Origin: Celoporthe dispersa
Lineage: Eukaryota; Ascomycota; Sordariomycetes; Diaporthales; Cryphonectriaceae
Reading direction: 5' to 3'
Assembly (NCBI GenBank): GCA_016584495.1
Contig: WAID01000003.1
Span: forward strand, 744,001-808,000
DNA length: 64,000 bases
In this document: positions 11,566 to 22,920 of the stretch, piece by piece
Numbering within the stretch: the first letter of the stretch is position 1
Layout of the letters: every line of letters begins with the position of its first letter
Notes under the pieces: model-generated
Database searches by the model: none
What the model was told of the DNA's origin: nothing
The model's input: the letters and a program-made list of their open reading frames with translations, nothing else
Made by a program: the position numbers and the translations under genes

Positions 11566-14500
11566 TCACCACTCCAGATCGCTAGGCCTGATGCCCAGCC
11601 TCGCCAGCTTCTGTATCACCGGCTCGAGCACCGCCTTCTCGTCGCGCACGCGCGCGCCCTCCTTCATCCTCGAGTAGAACACGGGACAGTCCTTGCTGTC
11701 GCACTGCACCTCGTCGACCGGCGACAACCCCGCGCAGCTCTGGCACATCCTGACGACGTCTGCATACCGCCTCTCCTTGGTGTTGAGCCTGCTCTGCACC
11801 CTGACCAGCGAGGCCGGCGCGTTGTGCCTGCACCTGCGGCAGATGGTCGACGTCTCCTCGTCCTTCTTCTTCTTCTTCTTCCTCGGGGCGGTGGTGGCGC
11901 GGCCACGGCGGCGCTTCTTGCGGCCCACGGTGGAGGAGGCCGATGACCCAAACTTGATCTTGGCGTTGCACACGGTACAGCTCGCCGGGCGGAGGTAGCT
12001 CTCGAGGGTGAACTTCTTCTTCCCCGGGGCGCCGGGCTGGATGCGCCGCACGCGCCGCACCTTGGGCATCTCGTCGTACCACTGGCGCGCGCTGGCGCCG
12101 ACGAGGTTGAAGATGCGCTCGAGGGGTGGGATCAGGTTCTTGGTGATGTAGTAATCGGCGTCGAGCGTGAGGTGGTCGCTGTCGAGCAGGTCCTCGGGCG
12201 CGACGCAGCGGTCGATCAAGCGGGCGCCGGGGGCGCCGCTGACCACGACGTATGGCACGCGCTCGCCGTATTGTGGCTCGGCGCGGACGTCTGCGAGCAT
12301 CTTCCTCGTGGCGATGAGGGCACCCGGCGGCGGGGGGCCCTTGTCCGAGTACGTTCCGAGCTTCACCTCCCTGGCGAAGCAGAAGTCCTGCACCGAGACC
12401 TGCCCCCGCATGATCTTGGCGCACTGGGCCTGGAAGTATTTCTTGATCTGGCTCAGGTCCGCCGTCTCGAAGAGGAGCCTGAGGGCCTTCTCCTCGATCA
12501 TCTGCTCGGCCGGCGTCCCGTCCCGGCGGACGGTCTCGATACCCTTGGCGTCGAACTCGGGCTTCGCCTGGTCGCGGCTCTCGTACTTGTAGCCGACGTA
12601 GCGCTTCTTGGCAAGGAGCACGCACGGGTGGTAGACCTTCTCGAACTTGAGCTTTACGGGCCGCGGGTTCATGTCGGTAATGGCCCTTGCGATCTCGTTA
12701 CCGATGTCGAAGGCCTGGTCGCGCGTGCGGCCCTTCAGGTGGATGAACAGGCTGTCCGTGTCGCCATACACGACCTCGGCGCCCCATTTCTCGACAGAGT
12801 GTATGTAGGCGATGGCGCGCTCGAGGGTCTCGCGGCCGGTCTGGACGATGCTGTCTGCTATCTCGGAACACGGCATGCGCCCCGAGAAGGAGGCCGAGGT
12901 GTAGCCGTATGTGACGTTGGCGAGGAGCTTGAGGGCGAGCTGCCTGTTGTTCAGGAGCTGCTGCAGGGTCTTGTCGTCCTTGTCTTGCTTCATGCCGCTC
13001 TTGACCATGACTCTGGTCTCGAGGATCTCTGTGAGCATCTTTGCCAGCAGGGATTTTCGAACCTCGGCTTTTGCGTACATCATGCCGTTGGGTGTGATGT
13101 TGATGTAGTCTTTGAGGAGCTCGAGCAGCCTCTCCTGGCGTCTGTATTCGGTGAACCCCATCTTGTTTGTGCCCCTCCAGTTGACTATCCTCCCCAGGAA
13201 AGTCGAGTAGCAGAGGTTGTAGGCGATCATGACACTAGGATACAGGCTCTGGAAGTCGAGCACCAGCACAGGGCTGTTATAGAAGGCGCTCTGAGGCTCC
13301 ATGACCAGCGGCAAACACTCCAGGGCATTCTGACCACCGACCTGCTTCCTGCTCGGAGAGACGAGAACAAAGTTCTCGGGCTTGGCGATGCGAAACATGA
13401 TCGATTCGACCTTGAACTGGGAGCCCCTCGAGAATACCGAGAAGAAGTCAACGCCTAGCAAGCGCGCCTGTTCGCTCGTACGAGGGATCAGTTCGTTCTC
13501 TTCGAGAATCTGAATGTCCATCTTGGTCCTTGTGATGTAGTACTGGAGGACTTTTGCGAAATCTGCGTGGCGGCCGCTGGTATACCAGTCTGACAGCGTC
13601 CGGTGGTTGTAGTGTGGGATCCGCCGGTGGAGGAGATGCCAGACAACGTTCTCCATGGTGTACTGGAGCAGGTTCAGCTCACCTCGCATCGCTCTCCAGA
13701 TGTTGACCATATGGCGGCCAGTGACGCGGATGGTCGACGTAGTGTTGAACCCCCAGCGGTCAGAGTCCTTGCCGAACCTCCCGTGGGACTGGGTCTTCAC
13801 CCGAGAAAATTCATCGCACAGATTGTAGTCGTACTTGTGCCTGGCTCGCTCGATGAGGTAGCCCCAGGAGCTGCTATGCACTTCGTATCCAGTGAGAACA
13901 TCCGGGTCACGATTCCGGACAATTTCTACCATTCGCACCATGGCGTCGAGTTCGGTGAGTTCTTCCAAGACCTCGATTTTGGTGTGCCTGCGCAACCGTT
14001 CTGCCAGAAAGCCATCCTCCGAGACCACGATGATCCCAGAAAGGGTGCTTTCAGACTGGCTGCCGTCCTGGAAGTTCTCATCAGACTTGGCGGCCCAGAA
14101 GATGCACCGGACTGCATCCTCCTCAGGATTGGGAGCGAGCTTTCCTCTCGTGTTGACGTGGACCTCTAGGCTCATCGTGCTCATGTACTGAGCCTCATGC
14201 TGGACACTGGTCGTTTTCTTCTTCTGTGAATACTTGAACCCGTGCTTGTTCTTCGGCGTCGCCCCGACAATCTGCGACAGAAATAGCCTCTGTGTTGGTG
14301 CCGGCGCGGACTTGGCGCCCCCTCCCGTCGTGAGCTTGCTCTTCTGCTTGGCTGCCCACCACTCGCTGACTTCATCGAAAGTGGGTGGGGGTTCTGCAAT
14401 CTCCCAGCTGCGCAGGGAGCATTGCTGGCTCTTCCTTTCGTACTCCAGGTCTTGCTTCTTCTTCTTGTCTCGGTTGGGCGCAACACGCCGGCCAAAGGTA

Positions 14501-16845
14501 GCAGGCGACTGACCTGTTGCGTCAAAATCTGGGAGGAACGGCAGGGTGTTCCCGCCAAGACGGAACTCTTTGCCAGCGTACTCCTTCATGCGAGGGGGGA
14601 CGTCTTTTTCCCGGCTGTAGAAGGGGTCTTGGTAAATGACATCAGGCAGTCCATACTCTTGCATAGTCGCGCAGACCTCAGCAGCTGTTGGTGGTGCGTG
14701 GTCCAGGACACTGACAAATCGGCCAGCATCATCGGGAAAGGATATCTGTGGTTCGTGGAAAACCGAGGATGGAGGTGTGCCGGATGAGTACGGCGACGTG
14801 GTTTCAGGCGATTCCCCCTCCCTGGGTGTATTGAGAGGCGCTTGTGCCGAGGGTGGAGATCTGTCAAGGTTGACATCCATCTTTGATGATCCGTCATCGC
14901 TCTTTGGAGAGCTACTTTGTTGGCTCAGACGCAATCTCGTACTCGGGTCATGAGGATCCTTGACAACACCAAAGGACAGTTGCCGTTCATCCTGCTGCTT
15001 GAGAATAAGACCGTTCAGCGTCAGCCTCTTCGGTGCTTTCAAGTTAAACCTTGCATGGCGGTGTATATCAGCCGTGGTCGATGGGGCCACTGGGTCTCCT
15101 GCGTGTTCATTCGCGGACGTGGCTGCCGGTGGGCGAGGCACACTGGTCGCTTCGATCCGAGGCCGTTTGGGGTCAGACATGTGAGATGTTGGACTCCTGG
15201 CCCTCTTCAGCGGCACATCACCAGGGTTGGACGACGGCGGGCTCGCAGTGTCCTTGGCAGCTAGACCTTCCCTGCTGGCAGCTTCAATCAGCCCCTCCGT
15301 GACAGGAAGAGCAGGATATTGCCCAGTCTTCCCTTTGCTTAAGCCGATGCCCTTGTAGCGTTTCATAGGCCGTGATTTCACCTTACTAGGTGTCGCAGGT
15401 GCTGCTAGAGCGGCAGACTGCTTCACGAGTGCCGCCAGATTGTTCACGGTGGTCGGTGGTCTGACCCGTCGATGTGGTGGCTTCTCGCCCTTGGCAGCTG
15501 CCAGTCGCTGGGCAGCCTTCCGGGCAAGGTTTGCCTGTTGAATTCGCTCCTCGTCAGAGTCCTCGGGGTACAGGTCGTCTTCTTCTTCGGCTGCGAGGAT
15601 TTGCTCCTCTGGCTCTTGCTGTGATAAGCCGAGGGCGGGCATGAGATTGTGAGGAAACAGATCTTCGACAGACTGTAACGTCGTGTTGACAGCAGCTCCG
15701 AGTTGCTTCTCTTTCACGAAGTTCTCGAATGAAACCTCCGAGTTCCCGTTTGCCGCCGCCTCGTCTGCGATGAGCTCTTTGATCTGTTGCATGTACTCGT
15801 CCTCGTGGATCCATCCCTGAGGCTGAGAGTCTCGCGAGTCCGCAGACATGGACACAAGTACATCTGGAGGGAAGGGGTGCTCCCAGGCCTGGTCAGGCCC
15901 ATCCGCCGTTTCCGACGCCTCGTCTCGTCCTTCCAAAGCCCGGCCATGCTGTGGACCAACTTCAAGCTGTCCGGCACTGGGTGATCCTTCTCGATGAAGT
16001 CATGATGTAGGCGCCTTTCCTTGACGGCCTTCCGGTTCAAGATGTCCTGGACGCAGATGTCTACCTCGATCGAGCAGTGGCTCACGCGAGGGAGCGCATG
16101 GTCTTCTGTGATCTGGTCGCGAGGGATCGACGAGCTGTGCCAGGCGTGCATAGACAAAGAGCCGCCCTGCTCTTCCCCAGACTCGGGCACGGGCGATCGG
16201 AACACAGACTTGCCGCTCTCCAGGTAGTCACAGCCGTAGAGGTTGTGATCGCACATGAACTGCAGCAGGTATTGCAGGTGGGCCTCGTAGGGCTGGAATT
16301 TCCTCTTCATGATGGTGCCCTGCTGAAGTAGGTCTGCCAGCCTGGTTATGACCATCGGGTTGAACATGTAGATCTTGAGGAAGAACCGGTACCCAACGTG
16401 GTAGCCGTAGAACGGCACACCCTTGGTGAGCGTGATCCTGGCGACATATTTGTTCTTGTTGTTGTAGGCATTCTGGCGGAAGCTCACAGCCAGGGCATGA
16501 TCGATAGCAAGGTGCAGGCGATATATGTAGGCACCCACTACGCAGTGTCGTCAGTCAGAAAGGAAAATAGAGGCCCTGGGGATACGCAGCATGCAGGGGT
16601 CACGACTCACCATCTTCTGGGTCCAGGCCGCCGGTGTACTCAATGTACAGATACGGAAATGCCCCGTGGATATGCGCGCAGACTTTCTGCCCAGTCTGGG
16701 TGGAGCCAAAGATCCTGATGACGGGGACTTTGGGCTCCTGGGACAGGTGCTCCGGCCGCACATCGTTGCGAAGCTGAGGGTCATACCTGGTCGGGGTCGC
16801 TTGATAGAAGTCGATGCAGTTTAGTCGAACCTTGAAGACATCCAT
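11566..16845 (-). CDS. REV3: DNA polymerase zeta catalytic subunit REV3
   Basis: This is a family-B polymerase that extends from damaged or mispaired primer ends in translesion synthesis, working with Rev7. Exon 1 is 16845-16611 and exon 2 is 16537-11566, with a GTGAGT donor and TAG acceptor, giving about 1,735 residues. The N-terminus (VRLNCIDFYQATPT, HIHGAFPYLYIEY) matches the conserved Rev3 N-terminal domain. Motif A, DFQSLYPSVMIAYN, lies near residue 1173. Motif B, KLLANVTYGYTSASF, lies between the two. Motif C, YGDTDSLF, lies near 1335, so the polymerase aspartates are present. Cys pairs follow: CTVC and CRRC (CysA) and CQSC with CDSKDC (CysB, the Fe-S/accessory-subunit site). CysA is split by a Lys-rich insert. 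One frame break near 15874-15877 (a G run on the plus strand, one base apparently missing) lies in the linker after WKDETRRRKRRMG. The divergent neighbour is SLU7. Confidence 0.95.
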
Positions 16846-17299
16846 GACGACAGCCGTGTGCCGTCAGCAAGCTTTGCGGCGTGCAGCGCTGGCACATTGT
16901 CCTGTGGACTCTTGAGAAGGCAGTGGTTCAGACAGAACTCGTGACCTCCAAGGCAATCATCTTCTTTGGGTCTCTTTGCCCTCTCCGGCAAATAATGTGC
17001 TGACGTCCTTGTGAAAGGAGGCGCGGTCCTGAACCTGGAGCGCGTGTTAGTGAGATCGGTACGTACCTCGCAGCGCCTGGAGCCTGGCCCCCAGCAATTA
17101 CGTAAGCGGCGATGGCCCCTGTGTGAATGACGGTTGTTGGTCTGCTGCGACACCATTGCGGCTGCTAGAGCAACCAACTCGTTGCGACTCCAGCCGTCGC
17201 TCTCGATATCGCACGGTGACCAGAGTATTCTACAGGCGGAACACACATTCCTTGCTACAATTTCCCTTATCAAGTACTACACATAAGAATTATTCCAGC
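16846..17299. promoter_or_regulatory. Divergent promoter between REV3 and SLU7
   Basis: The two start codons face away from each other across 454 bases, so both promoters must lie here. No clear TATA box or known operator stands out. The sequence is not CT-rich like the other leaders in this window. No coding exon is supported, although some frames on the minus strand are open. Confidence 0.55.
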
Positions 17300-18711
17300 A
17301 TGCCCCCGAGACCACCCCCCTCAAGACGTGCCGCGGTCGGGCCCGTCAAGGAAGAAAAACACCTACATCCCCCAGTTTATCACAAAGCGCCCCTTCTACG
17401 CTGGCGAGGGCGAAGACACCGACTATCTCGAACATCAACGTCTACGCAAGAAGGATGACGACACAGCATGGTACGACCGCGGCAAGAAGGGCGTCTCGGC
17501 GACCAAGTATCGCAAGGGCGCATGCGAGAACTGCGGCGCGATGGGGCACAAGGCCAAGGACTGCCTGGAACGACCGCGCAAGAAGGGGGCAAAGTGGACC
17601 GGGCAGGACATCAAGGGGGACGACGTGGTGCAAGACGTCCATATGAGCTGGGACGCGAAGAGAGACCGGTGGAACGGATACGACGCCAAGGATCACCGGC
17701 ATGTGGTCGAGGAGTTTGAGGAGATGGCGGCGCTGAAGAAGCAGCTCCAGAAGGAGAAGAAGAAGGGCGGGGAGGGGGGCGGACGAGGGCGATGTCGGCG
17801 AAGAAGATCAGTTCGACGAGGGCGATAAGTACGCCGACAACGTGGACCTGAGCAAGCTGAAGAACACGACCGCGCGGCAGCTGCGGCTGCGGGAGGATAC
17901 CGCGAGGTATCTCCTGAACCTGGACCTCGAGTCGGCCAAGTACGACCCCAAGCAACGAAGGCTGATAGACGGCGGCGCACTGGCGGACAACACGGCCGAG
18001 CTGTTCAAAGAGGACGGCTTCGTGCGAGGCTCCGGCGACGCGGCCGAGTTCGAGAAGGCATCGCGATACGCATGGGAGACGCAGGACAAGACGGGCGACA
18101 ACACGCAGCACCTGCAGGCCAACCCGACAGCAGGCGAGTTCTACCGCAAGAAGGAGAAGGAAGAGGCAGAGAAGAAGCGCCTGGAGAGAGAGAAGGCCCT
18201 CCGCGACAAGTACGGCGAGGGCTCGTCGACCATGCCTGCTGCGCTCCAGAACATGGTGGTCACCGAGAGCGAGCGGTTTGTCGAGTATGACGAGTACGGT
18301 CTGGTTAAGGGCCACCGGGCTTCCGCCAAGTCCAAGTATCCGGAGGATGTCTACCCCAACAACCACACCTCGGCCTGGGGCAGCTGGTGGTCGAATTTCC
18401 AGTGGGGCTACGAGTGCTGTCACTCTACGATGAAGAACAGCTACTGTACCGGCGAGGATGGCAAGAGGGCCTTTGAGGCATCCGAGCGACAACGCACCGG
18501 CGCATATCTGGTCCAGGGAGGAGATGTCACGGAGGAAGAGGAGCCACCGGCAGAGGACAAGGAACAGGCTGGCAACAAGGCGAAGCAGCTCACGAGAGAA
18601 GAGATGGCGAGCGGCATCACAGAGGAGGAGATGGACGAGTACCGGCGCAAGCGTACTGCTGCGGATGACCCGATGGCCAAGTTCCTGGGCAAGGATGAAC
18701 TCGTACATTAG
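17300..18711 (+). CDS. SLU7: Pre-mRNA splicing factor SLU7
   Basis: SLU7 acts in the second catalytic step of splicing, in 3' splice-site choice, in the nucleus. The gene is intronless, about 469 residues. Start MPPRPPPSRRAAVGPVKEE is typical of fungal SLU7 and leads into YIPQFITKRPFYAGEG. A CCHC zinc knuckle (CENCGAMGHKAKDC, C-x2-C-x4-H-x4-C) lies at residues about 74-88. The conserved block NHTSAWGSWW then QWGYECCHSTMKNSYCTGE is near residues 355-380. The C-terminus ends with DPMAKFLGKDELVH. Two frame breaks occur: an apparently extra A in the A run at 17355-17359, right after the N-terminal motif, and an extra G in the G run at 17774-17779, in a Lys/Gly/Asp linker. Because of the first break a start at an internal GTG (17328) might be wrongly predicted. 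The family call is secure. Confidence 0.93.
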
Positions 18712-19296
18712 GAGCTTCGCAGACAGCATCTGCGGTAGAGTGCACCTGCATGCTCATCAACGGCGGCGGCGGCGGCAGCGGCAGCCTCACGATCTAATGT
18801 GAATGATGATTGTCGAATATGCAATTTAAGTAGTATGCATGCGAGTAGGCGACATTGTCCTACCAAGGGATGAAGGTACTTGGGTAACATGGTGTGCCCG
18901 GGCAAAACGGAGCCGAAGCCACAGGCTAGCTAGCAGCAAAAATTTACTTGGGGCGCCAATGCCTGGCGGGATGAGTATTGCACCGAGCGCAAAGATGTCG
19001 CCAATTCAACCACCATTGAAACATGATTACAACTGCGGCCATTACTTTTTTTTTCTTTTTTTTTTTTTTTTTTTTTTTGGGAAGAAACGTGTCTTGTCAT
19101 TGATTTGATTCCATTGTCCTATGGCTTCGCATGATGAATGCCTTTTGCCGTAAAAGATGATGACACAAACTCCGTATACCCCTGACGAGCAAAAGAAAAG
19201 CTGCCAATCCCAAATTTTCTTTTCTTCTCTCCTTGGTCCCCTGTGGTGATCCCGCCGGCCTGAGGAGCGGCCTGTATAGTGTTATGCGCAAAGCAT
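18712..19296. other. Convergent 3' spacer between SLU7 and RPS9
   Basis: Both flanking genes end here. It contains a (CGG)n-like patch near 18760-18780 and a long T tract at about 19046-19078, broken by one C. No gene is supported. It probably holds the two 3' UTRs. Confidence 0.6.
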
Positions 19297-20089
19297 CTAC
19301 TCCTCGTCCTCGTCCTCACCACCCTCACCGCCCTCGGCGGCCTTGGCCTTCTTTCTGCGGACACGGCCGGGGCGGCCGCCACCAAAGGGCGAGGTCAGGG
19401 CGAAGTCGATGTGCTTCTGGGAGTCGAGGCGGACCATGAAGGAGGGCACGTTGACGATCTGCTTGCCGACGCGGATGTGGCGCTGGCGGATCAGGACACG
19501 GGCGTGGTGGATGGACTTGGCGAGGCCGAGCTTGTAGACGCAGGTCTGGAGGCGGCGCTCGAGGAAGTCCTCGACCTTGAGGGCAAGGACGTAATCGAGC
19601 TTCATGCGGCTCTCGTCGAGGACACCGACGCGCACGAGACGGCGAATCAGGGCGTTACCCTCGAAGAGGCGCTTGGGGTCCTTCTCGTCGAGGGTGAGCA
19701 GCTGACTGTTGGGGACTGTTAGATAGAAGAAAAAAAATCTGCGGGCGCTGCAGAGCACGTACCGGGCAGCACGACGGATCTTGGACAGGGTAAGCTGGAC
19801 ACGCCAGACCTCACGCTTGTTGCGCAGACCATACTCGCCGACGAGCTTCAGCTCAGAGTCCCTGTGTGTTGCTCCATGTCAGTGGGGGTGCACGAACGAC
19901 GTAAGCAGAGACAAGCTGCTGCTCAGTGGCCGGTTCTATACTGACAGACGAGCGGCTTCGAAGGGTCTGTCGAGAGAAAAGGTTAGCGACGGTCACACGC
20001 AGGAGCCTAAGCAGGTCAATTGGGGAAGGAGGGCGGTGTACACACCTACGCGGCACCTTGGCCGTCTTCGAGTAGGAAAGCGGCGCCAT
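19297..20089 (-). CDS. RPS9: 40S ribosomal protein uS4 (S9)
   Basis: This is a small-subunit ribosomal protein that binds 18S rRNA early in assembly and helps form the mRNA entry site. Four exons are read: 20089-20046, 19966-19946, 19861-19763 and 19705-19297, with introns of 79, 84 and 57 bases and good GT/AG ends. The 573 coding bases give 190 residues, the normal length. Visible landmarks are the start MAPLSYSKTAKVPRR, the block KLVGEYGLRNKREVWRV, the S4 RNA-binding domain (LQTCVYKLGLAKSIHHARV, RQRHIRVGKQIVNVPSF), HIDFALTSPFGGGRPGRV and an acidic tail EDEDEE. All frames join cleanly with no indel, in contrast to most other genes here. It is transcribed divergently from RPL21. Confidence 0.97.
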
Positions 20090-20424
20090 GGTTGTTGGGT
20101 TGGTGGTTGAGGTTGGCGAACTTTGTCGGGTGAAGTTGCTACAGCGAAGAAAAGAGGCGCGGGTAAAAAAGTCGGCGATGGCAGTTTGGGTGGATTAGAC
20201 ACAAGGCCAGGGTAGACCACGTGATCAGGGCGCACTCCCACCTGTATTGGTGGGATTTGGGTGGCCCGAGCGTCCTTAGCGCGGAAGGGGGGACCACCAC
20301 GGAAAAAGTCCACCACGCCTTTGCTCCTGTCTTGGCCTCTACGATCTCGAAGCCCGAAACCGCCAGCGATTTCGACAGACGACCACCAACTCCATAAACC
20401 CAACAGCCCACCAGATCAATCAAG
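20090..20424. promoter_or_regulatory. Bidirectional ribosomal-protein promoter with an E-box
   Basis: The 335 bases between the divergent uS4 and eL21 start codons must hold both promoters. A palindromic CACGTG lies at 20218-20223, near the middle, and is a Cbf1/bHLH-type site. Two copies of a CACC/GGTGGG-like motif flank it around 20240-20262. Co-regulation of the two ribosomal proteins through shared elements is an inference from the arrangement. Confidence 0.6.
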
Positions 20425-21232
20425 ATGGGTCACGCCGCTGGTCTTCGTGCGGGCACTCGCGTATGTACCACACCGATCCAGGAGACGAGCTCTGGGGAAG
20501 CGACGCGGGGCGGGAGGATGCTGCTCTCGTGGATGTTGAAAGTGCTGACGGTCTTTGTGCGAAACAGTATGCCTTCTCGCGGGATTTCCGCAAGAAGGGC
20601 ATGATCGCCCTGTCCACCTACCTCCGAAACTACCGGTATGTCGAACCCCGCGAGCAAGACGACCTGTCGGGTGATGGAGATGAGAGCTGTGTGAACTAAC
20701 CCGCCGTGTCTTGTAGGGTCGGCGACATTGTGGACATCAAGGCGAACGGTGCTGTGCAGAAGGGGTAAGTCGAGAACCGAACCAGAACAGCGCGCACGAG
20801 AACACACGATCGAGCCATGCGCTCTCCCCTCCCTCCCTCTCCCTCTCCCGTCGAGCCGATCAAGACGTTCCTGACAAGGTGTGTCTTGCGACAAAATACA
20901 GTATGCCCCACAAGGTCTACCACGGCAAGACCGGTGTCGTCTACAACGTCACCAAGACGGCCGTCGGCGTCATCATCTACAAGAAGGTGAAGCACCGTTA
21001 CATCGAGAAGCGCATCAACCTCCGCGTCGAGCACATCCAGCCCTCGCGGTCCCGAGAGGGCTTCCTGCGCCGGGTCAAGGAGAACGCGGCGCTCAAGGCC
21101 AAGGCCAAGGCCGAGGGCACGACGGTCCAGGTGAAGCGACAGGCCGCCCTCCCCCGCGACGCACGACAGATCTCGTTCAAGGAGAACCGCCCCGAGACCC
21201 TGGCGCCCGTCGCCTACGAGACCACCATCTAG
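20425..21232 (+). CDS. RPL21: 60S ribosomal protein eL21
   Basis: This is a large-subunit ribosomal protein of eukaryotes and archaea. Four exons are read: 20425-20460, 20568-20635, 20717-20764 and 20902-21232, with introns of 107, 81 and 137 bases. The 483 coding bases give 160 residues, the family's usual length. Landmarks are the start MGHAAGLRAGTR, then YAFSRDFRKKGMIALSTYL, VGDIVDIKANGAVQKGMPHK, YHGKTGVVYNVTKTAVGVI and the end LAPVAYETTI. The first intron begins GTATGT, the second GTATGT and the third GTAAGT. No indels were found. I looked for box C/D snoRNA motifs in the introns and saw none that I could support. Confidence 0.97.
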
Positions 21233-22920
21233 ACGGCACAACGTCCGGAGCGCGGTGTGTGTGACAGGGAAGGGGGTTTGGCGACAAGGATGGATTCTCC
21301 TGCGGACTGGGTGGGAGGTTTTTCTCTCTCTGGTGGTCGGTTGTTCACGCGAATTGGCTTGCTTTGGTCTCTGCATGGGGTTCACGTACGGCAAAACGGA
21401 AAGATCTTCTCAGCATGGTCCGGAATGGCATGCGGCAATGCTTTTAAAAGGGAAAAAAGAAATAAAATGAACCAATGGCAATAACCCAAACACCCTTTTT
21501 TTTTTCATTCCCCTTTCCCGCCGCCCATAAACGTGGTGATGAGGTGATCAGGCGTGGGGGATGCTCAGCCTTGGGGACCGTGGAGGCGTGGACGTGTGTG
21601 TGCGCCTCGACAAGGCGAGGTGGAAACCCGAGGGGAGGTGGCAGAGATGGTGCTCATGCTCAAGAAGACAATCAAGATACTTTCTCTGCCATTTGGGCCC
21701 CCCAAAAAAAAGAGAATTTGACCACCCTTAATACACCAAGTGCTACAACAACAGGAAAGGGGGAGGGGGAGGTGAGGATATGGGCCTTTCATGATGGGAG
21801 ATGATGATGTCCTTGGTCTGGTGCACCCAAACCTCCTGTCCACCCTCTCCACTGCACATGATGTCAAAGACCTCAGGCTTGAGGCTGTTTATAGGCCTTG
21901 TTCTCTCTTTTTTTTTCTTTCTTCTTCATGTGCCCACCACAAGCTACAGCAAGAGATAGATGGACGTCAGTGCGAAGGGTGCATAGGAGCTATTGTCGTC
22001 ACCCTAGGTCCCCTGCTGCTAACTACTCTCCTGGGGTTCGTGTAAGCTAGCTAGCTGTCTGTGGAAATGTGTGCACACACCGTCTAGAGGGTCGGTATGC
22101 GGCACGTTCGGTGTTGGTGTGGAAGAGGAGGACATTGGTAGGGTGGTCTCTCCTCCTCCTCCTCCTCCCTCCTTCCCACGGCCTAGATCACCCTCCCACC
22201 TACCTGGCATGAACCTTGGGCCATCCCCTCGGGACCCATTACTGGTGGAGGCGGGATAGGCGAGAACAGCCAAGGGCCCGGGAGAGAGAAAGTTCATACC
22301 ATGGTGAGCAGTTTATGGGTTCATACGGCCCGGGTCCCCCTTCTCCTTGAATCTCGGCAGACTCGGATTGAAGTTGCGTCCACAACTTGTCCTGTAGGAT
22401 GCCACTGTACACGCTGAAGAGCCTAGGGTAGATACGGTGTTAGGGGGGCGCTGGGGGGGTCTGTCAGGGCCAGTGACAGGCGGCCCGGACAGAGGCCGGC
22501 CCTGTCACTCGCGGGTTCTCTCCCCCTCCCCCCCCAAAGGCCTGCCCTGACACGCAGCCCTGGTTGCGTCACTAAGCATTGTCCTCGATGCCCCCCCCCC
22601 TTGCAGGTCCCCCCTTCCAGACTCGACCCCAGCGCGTGGCTTGCAAGCAGCTACGAGGCTGCTGACATGTGCCCAGGCAACTTACACGGATACACATCGT
22701 ATCCTCTTTCCCCCCTCTCCCTCTCGTCCTCTCGCCCTCTCGCCCTCTCCCTCTTCCAGACCGCCAGATCTCCACAACAACGCCCATTCTTCTCGGCTCG
22801 CTCTCCCAGAGGCGATGCCATGATTGCTTGGGACCCTGCCGACTGCGTGTTCAAGCGAGGAGGAGCGCCGCACCCCCGACCACCGCACCCACCCGTCCCG
22901 TCGGGCGGCGAGCCGCAGAG
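21233..22920. other. Spacer and leader upstream of NVJ2-like gene
   Basis: This region of about 1.7 kb has no supported gene. It has T runs and a GGAGG/CTCCTCC-rich stretch (22148-22172). A nested inverted repeat lies at 22463-22553 and is listed separately. A CT-rich tract at 22705-22755 probably marks the leader of the next gene. Confidence 0.55.
22463..22553. repeat. Nested inverted repeat
   Basis: Three nested pairs of arms can be read. TGTCAGGGC (22463-22471) pairs with GCCCTGACA (22545-22553). AGTGACAGG (22473-22481) pairs with CCTGTCACT (22502-22510). CGGCC (22482-22486) pairs with GGCCG (22495-22499). The inner two form a stem of about 14 pairs with a small loop and one bulged base. 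The outer pair encloses a C-rich stretch. It could be a small transposable-element remnant with terminal inverted repeats, or a structured leader element. Confidence 0.6.

Noticed and set aside
12172..13458. Long plus-strand open frame of 428 codons
   Set aside because: It is antisense to the REV3 polymerase domain, whose motifs A and C are clearly on the minus strand. Open antisense frames are expected in GC-rich coding sequence.
20636..20901. snoRNA in RPL21 introns 2 and 3
   Set aside because: A TGATGGAGATGA box C-like stretch is present in intron 2, but no box D or terminal stem was found.
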